Origin: Oscillospiraceae bacterium
Lineage (GTDB): Bacteria; Bacillota; Clostridia; UMGS1883
Reading direction: 5' to 3'
Assembly: GCA_015069065.1 (NCBI GenBank)
Contig: SVJI01000068.1
Location: forward strand, 1 to 7,479
Length of the DNA: 7,479 nucleotides
Shown here: positions 5,644 to 7,479 of the stretch, piece after piece
Position numbering within the stretch: the stretch's first letter is position 1
How the letters are laid out: the number at the start of each line of letters is the position of its first letter
Notes under the pieces: model-generated
Told to the model about the DNA's origin: nothing
Seen by the model: only the letters and a program-made list of their open reading frames with translations
Database searches by the model: none
Program-made: the position numbers and the translations under genes

Positions 5644-7179
5644 ATGGATATTTTTGCTTTTGTACTTTACTTTGTAGCAATGCTTTCTATAGGCATTTTC
5701 TTCTTCCTCAGGTCTAAGGTAGCCAGTGAAAAGGACTACTTCCTCGGCGGACGTGCCATGGGCCCATGGGTTACGGCTATGAGCGCTCAGGCATCGGATA
5801 TGAGTGCGTGGCTTCTCATGGGACTTCCCGGAAGCATTCTTGCATTTGGCTTCGGTCAGGCATGGATTGGTATAGGACTTGCGATAGGTACTGCAGCAAA
5901 CTGGATTTTAGTTGCGAAAAGACTTCGTAAGTTTTCACGCGCGGCAGGTGACTCAATAACACTGCCTCAGTATCTTTCCAATCGTTTTGCATCCAAGAGC
6001 CATACTGTAAGTATTATCTGTGCAGTGGTATTCCTTGTATGCTTTACAATCTACGTTGCGTCAGCATTTGTTGCAGGAGCAGACGTATTTACAACACTGG
6101 TGCCTGAGCTTAGCAGAACAGCGGCTATGCTTATCTTTGCGGCAATCGTTGTAATTTACACATTCCTCGGTGGATTTAATGCGGTATGCTGGACAGATTT
6201 CTTCCAGGGACTTCTTATGATTGCGGCACTTTTGATTGTTCCGATTGTTGTTGGATTTACGAGAGAGCTTGCGCCCGAGGCACTGACAACAGTATATCTA
6301 GGACCTAATGGTGAGGAATTTAAGTTTGTGGCAAGCTTTTTCAGTGCAAGCTGGCAGGAAATTCTCTCCGGTCTGGGCTGGGGCTTGGGATACTTTGGTA
6401 TGCCTCATATAATTGTAAGATTTATGGCTATTGAAAAGCCCTCCATGGTAAAGAAATCAGCTACTGTTGCAATCATCTGGGTTGTTCTTTCCCTTGCAGC
6501 AACAATTGTGATTGCATACCTTGGCAGAATGTTTGTATATTCGAGCGGTGTTGACCTTTCAGAGGTGCTTTTGAGGGAGGGCAAGCAGTCTTTGATATTT
6601 GTTGAACTTGCTCGCGACGTATTCCCGGCATTCATAGCAGGACTCCTTCTTGCGGCAATTATTGCAGCATCTATGTCTACAGCGGATTCTCAGCTTCTCG
6701 TTGCGGCATCCTCTTTCTCCAGTGACCTTTATAAGCCCATCATAAGAAAGAATGCCTCCAATAAGGAAATGCTTTGGGTAAGCAGAATAATTGTTTTGAT
6801 TATCGCTATTGTTGCATACTTTATTGCCAGCAGTGAGGGAGAGGCGGCACAGGCGATTATGAACCTTGTATCTAACGCATGGGGAATCTTCGGTGCAGCG
6901 TTTGGCCCTGTAGTTCTCCTTTCACTTTTCTGGAAGAGATTTACATACAAGGGTGCAGTTGCAGGTATTATCGCAGGTGCAGTTGTAGATATGCTGTGGC
7001 TGTGGCTTCCTGTTTCAGGCGGTATGACTCTCTCCGCAATTACCGGAGTTTACGAAATTATCCCCGGATTTATAATTGGTGCCGTAGCAGCCGTAGTAAC
7101 TACTCTTTTGGATGAAAAGCCCTCGGCAGAGGTTGAGGCAATCTATATGAGTGCAACGGATAATAGTATAGACGACTAA
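5644..7179 (+). CDS. putP: Sodium/proline symporter (SSS family)
   Basis: This is an inner-membrane secondary transporter of the sodium:solute symporter family, most like PutP, which imports proline with Na+ for nutrition or osmoprotection. The 511 residues and roughly 13 hydrophobic segments fit the family. Recognised motifs are DYFLGGRAMGPWVTAMSAQASDM, with Ala50 and Met53 at the Na+ site region around Asp52, and Tyr137. GWGLGYFGMPHIIVRFMA follows, with Trp246 and Tyr250 at positions that shape the proline site in E. coli PutP. AASMSTADSQLL carries Ala342, Ser345 and Thr346, the other Na+ ligands. FGAAFGPVVLLSLFWKR comes near the C-terminus. The ATG at 5644 has AAGGAG at 5629-5634, nine bases upstream. 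An in-frame TTG at 5572 and ATG at 5599 lie in or before the promoter and were not used. It is probably transcribed alone, between two terminators. Proline specificity is inferred from conserved residues only. Confidence 0.93.
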   Translation: MDIFAFVLYFVAMLSIGIFFFLRSKVASEKDYFLGGRAMGPWVTAMSAQASDMSAWLLMGLPGSILAFGFGQAWIGIGLAIGTAANWILVAKRLRKFSRAAGDSITLPQYLSNRFASKSHTVSIICAVVFLVCFTIYVASAFVAGADVFTTLVPELSRTAAMLIFAAIVVIYTFLGGFNAVCWTDFFQGLLMIAALLIVPIVVGFTRELAPEALTTVYLGPNGEEFKFVASFFSASWQEILSGLGWGLGYFGMPHIIVRFMAIEKPSMVKKSATVAIIWVVLSLAATIVIAYLGRMFVYSSGVDLSEVLLREGKQSLIFVELARDVFPAFIAGLLLAAIIAASMSTADSQLLVAASSFSSDLYKPIIRKNASNKEMLWVSRIIVLIIAIVAYFIASSEGEAAQAIMNLVSNAWGIFGAAFGPVVLLSLFWKRFTYKGAVAGIIAGAVVDMLWLWLPVSGGMTLSAITGVYEIIPGFIIGAVAAVVTTLLDEKPSAEVEAIYMSATDNSIDD

Positions 7180-7190
7180 AAATGGAGCCA

Positions 7191-7234
7191 TAAAAAATAC
7201 AGAAGCAAAATTTACTTTGCTTCTGTATTTTTTA
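7191..7234. terminator. Bidirectional terminator between convergent genes
   Basis: Bases 7191-7209 pair with 7216-7234 over 19 positions without mismatch around the loop ATTTAC. The core is ACAGAAGCAAA against TTTGCTTCTGT, flanked by an A-run on the left and a T-run on the right, so each strand reads as a stem followed by U residues. It begins 11 bases after the putP stop codon. It also contains the stop codon of the minus-strand gene (TAA at 7234-7232), and so serves both. Confidence 0.87.
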
Positions 7235-7479
7235 TTTGTCTAGAATTTTATCTTTATGACGCATTAGCGTTTCATAACCTACATCGTACATCATTTGTAT
7301 TTTTTCGGGCCTGCGCTCTGTACGCGCCCAATCGGAGGTATCAATCTCCGGCGCAATAAGTATAATTTTCCCCTCTTTTTCAAGCTGCAGCATATATTTG
7401 TGTGTGTCATTGTAATTTTTGGTGCGTCCTTTAAGGGCAGCGGCAAAGCGTGGATATTTCCTGTAGAGAAAACTGCTGA
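7232..7479 (-). CDS. Patatin-like phospholipase family protein, C-terminal part (truncated by window edge)
   Basis: Reading the complementary strand from the window edge gives 81 residues ending in TAA at 7234-7232, too incomplete to show a start. The segment contains FLYRKYPRFAAALKGRTKNYNDT, then LEKEGKIILIAPEIDTSDWARTE, RRPEKIQMMYDVGYE and a short basic tail. This order matches the C-terminal region of clostridial patatin-family proteins of the RssA/YjjU kind. There a 'YP..V.ALK.R...YN.T...I..LE.EGK.FVI.P' pattern is followed by a 'R...KL..LY..GY' pattern. The catalytic Ser-Asp dyad and the glycine-rich oxyanion motif would lie upstream, outside the window, so activity cannot be judged. Homologues are lipid acyl hydrolases, most with unknown physiological substrates. 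The gene converges on putP and shares its terminator. The family call is from recalled pattern and is moderately sure. Confidence 0.72.
   Translation of the reverse strand, partial: SSFLYRKYPRFAAALKGRTKNYNDTHKYMLQLEKEGKIILIAPEIDTSDWARTERRPEKIQMMYDVGYETLMRHKDKILDK

Noticed and set aside
1..7479. Mobile element, CRISPR array, tRNA, phage or defence genes
   Set aside because: Every long frame is an intact or edge-truncated housekeeping gene. No direct repeats with spacers, transposase motifs or tRNA folds were seen on either strand.

Overview
The window is a chromosomal, housekeeping stretch of a Gram-positive, low-to-mid GC bacterium. The class Clostridia is most likely, probably near the Oscillospirales (Ruminococcaceae/Oscillospiraceae). 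This rests on the style of the proteins, strong AGGAGG-type ribosome binding sites, sigma-A-like promoters, U-tailed hairpin terminators and a tetrahydrofolate (THF) riboswitch in front of folT. No phylogenetic test was possible. There are no signs of mobile elements, CRISPR arrays, tRNA or rRNA genes. Coding sequence fills the window, and no gene-free stretch exceeds about 180 bases.

Layout. (1) Positions 1-404 hold the C-terminal end of glycogen synthase (glgA). It is followed by a terminator hairpin interleaved with a near-consensus promoter. (2) Positions 471-2927 hold a complete glycogen phosphorylase (glgP). (3) Six bases after glgP a THF riboswitch begins (about 2934-3047). Its expression platform (3043-3103) can be read by hand as two mutually exclusive hairpins. 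It controls a tight operon of folT (ECF folate transporter S component, 3104-3637), folC (folylpolyglutamate/dihydrofolate synthase, 3637-4884) and a TetR-family regulator (4897-5481). (4) A 17-bp perfect inverted repeat (19 bp with flanks) ends that operon and abuts the promoter of putP (5644-7179), a Na+/proline-type symporter. (5) A symmetrical 19-bp hairpin (7191-7234) separates putP from a convergent minus-strand gene. Only the C-terminal 81 residues of that gene are present (7232-7479), and they resemble a clostridial patatin-like phospholipase.

How the genes work together. GlgA builds alpha-1,4-glucan and GlgP degrades it to glucose-1-phosphate. FolT imports folate and FolC traps it by polyglutamylation. 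Both steps are probably switched off by the riboswitch when reduced folates are plentiful. The TetR gene shares this leader, so its level should also follow folate status. Its target is unknown, and the palindrome next to the putP promoter is one candidate.

No wholly new system is evident. The items most worth a second look are the hand-resolved folate switch and its position immediately after glgP without an intervening terminator, the TetR gene inside a folate-switched operon, and the two places where a terminator and the next promoter are packed together.
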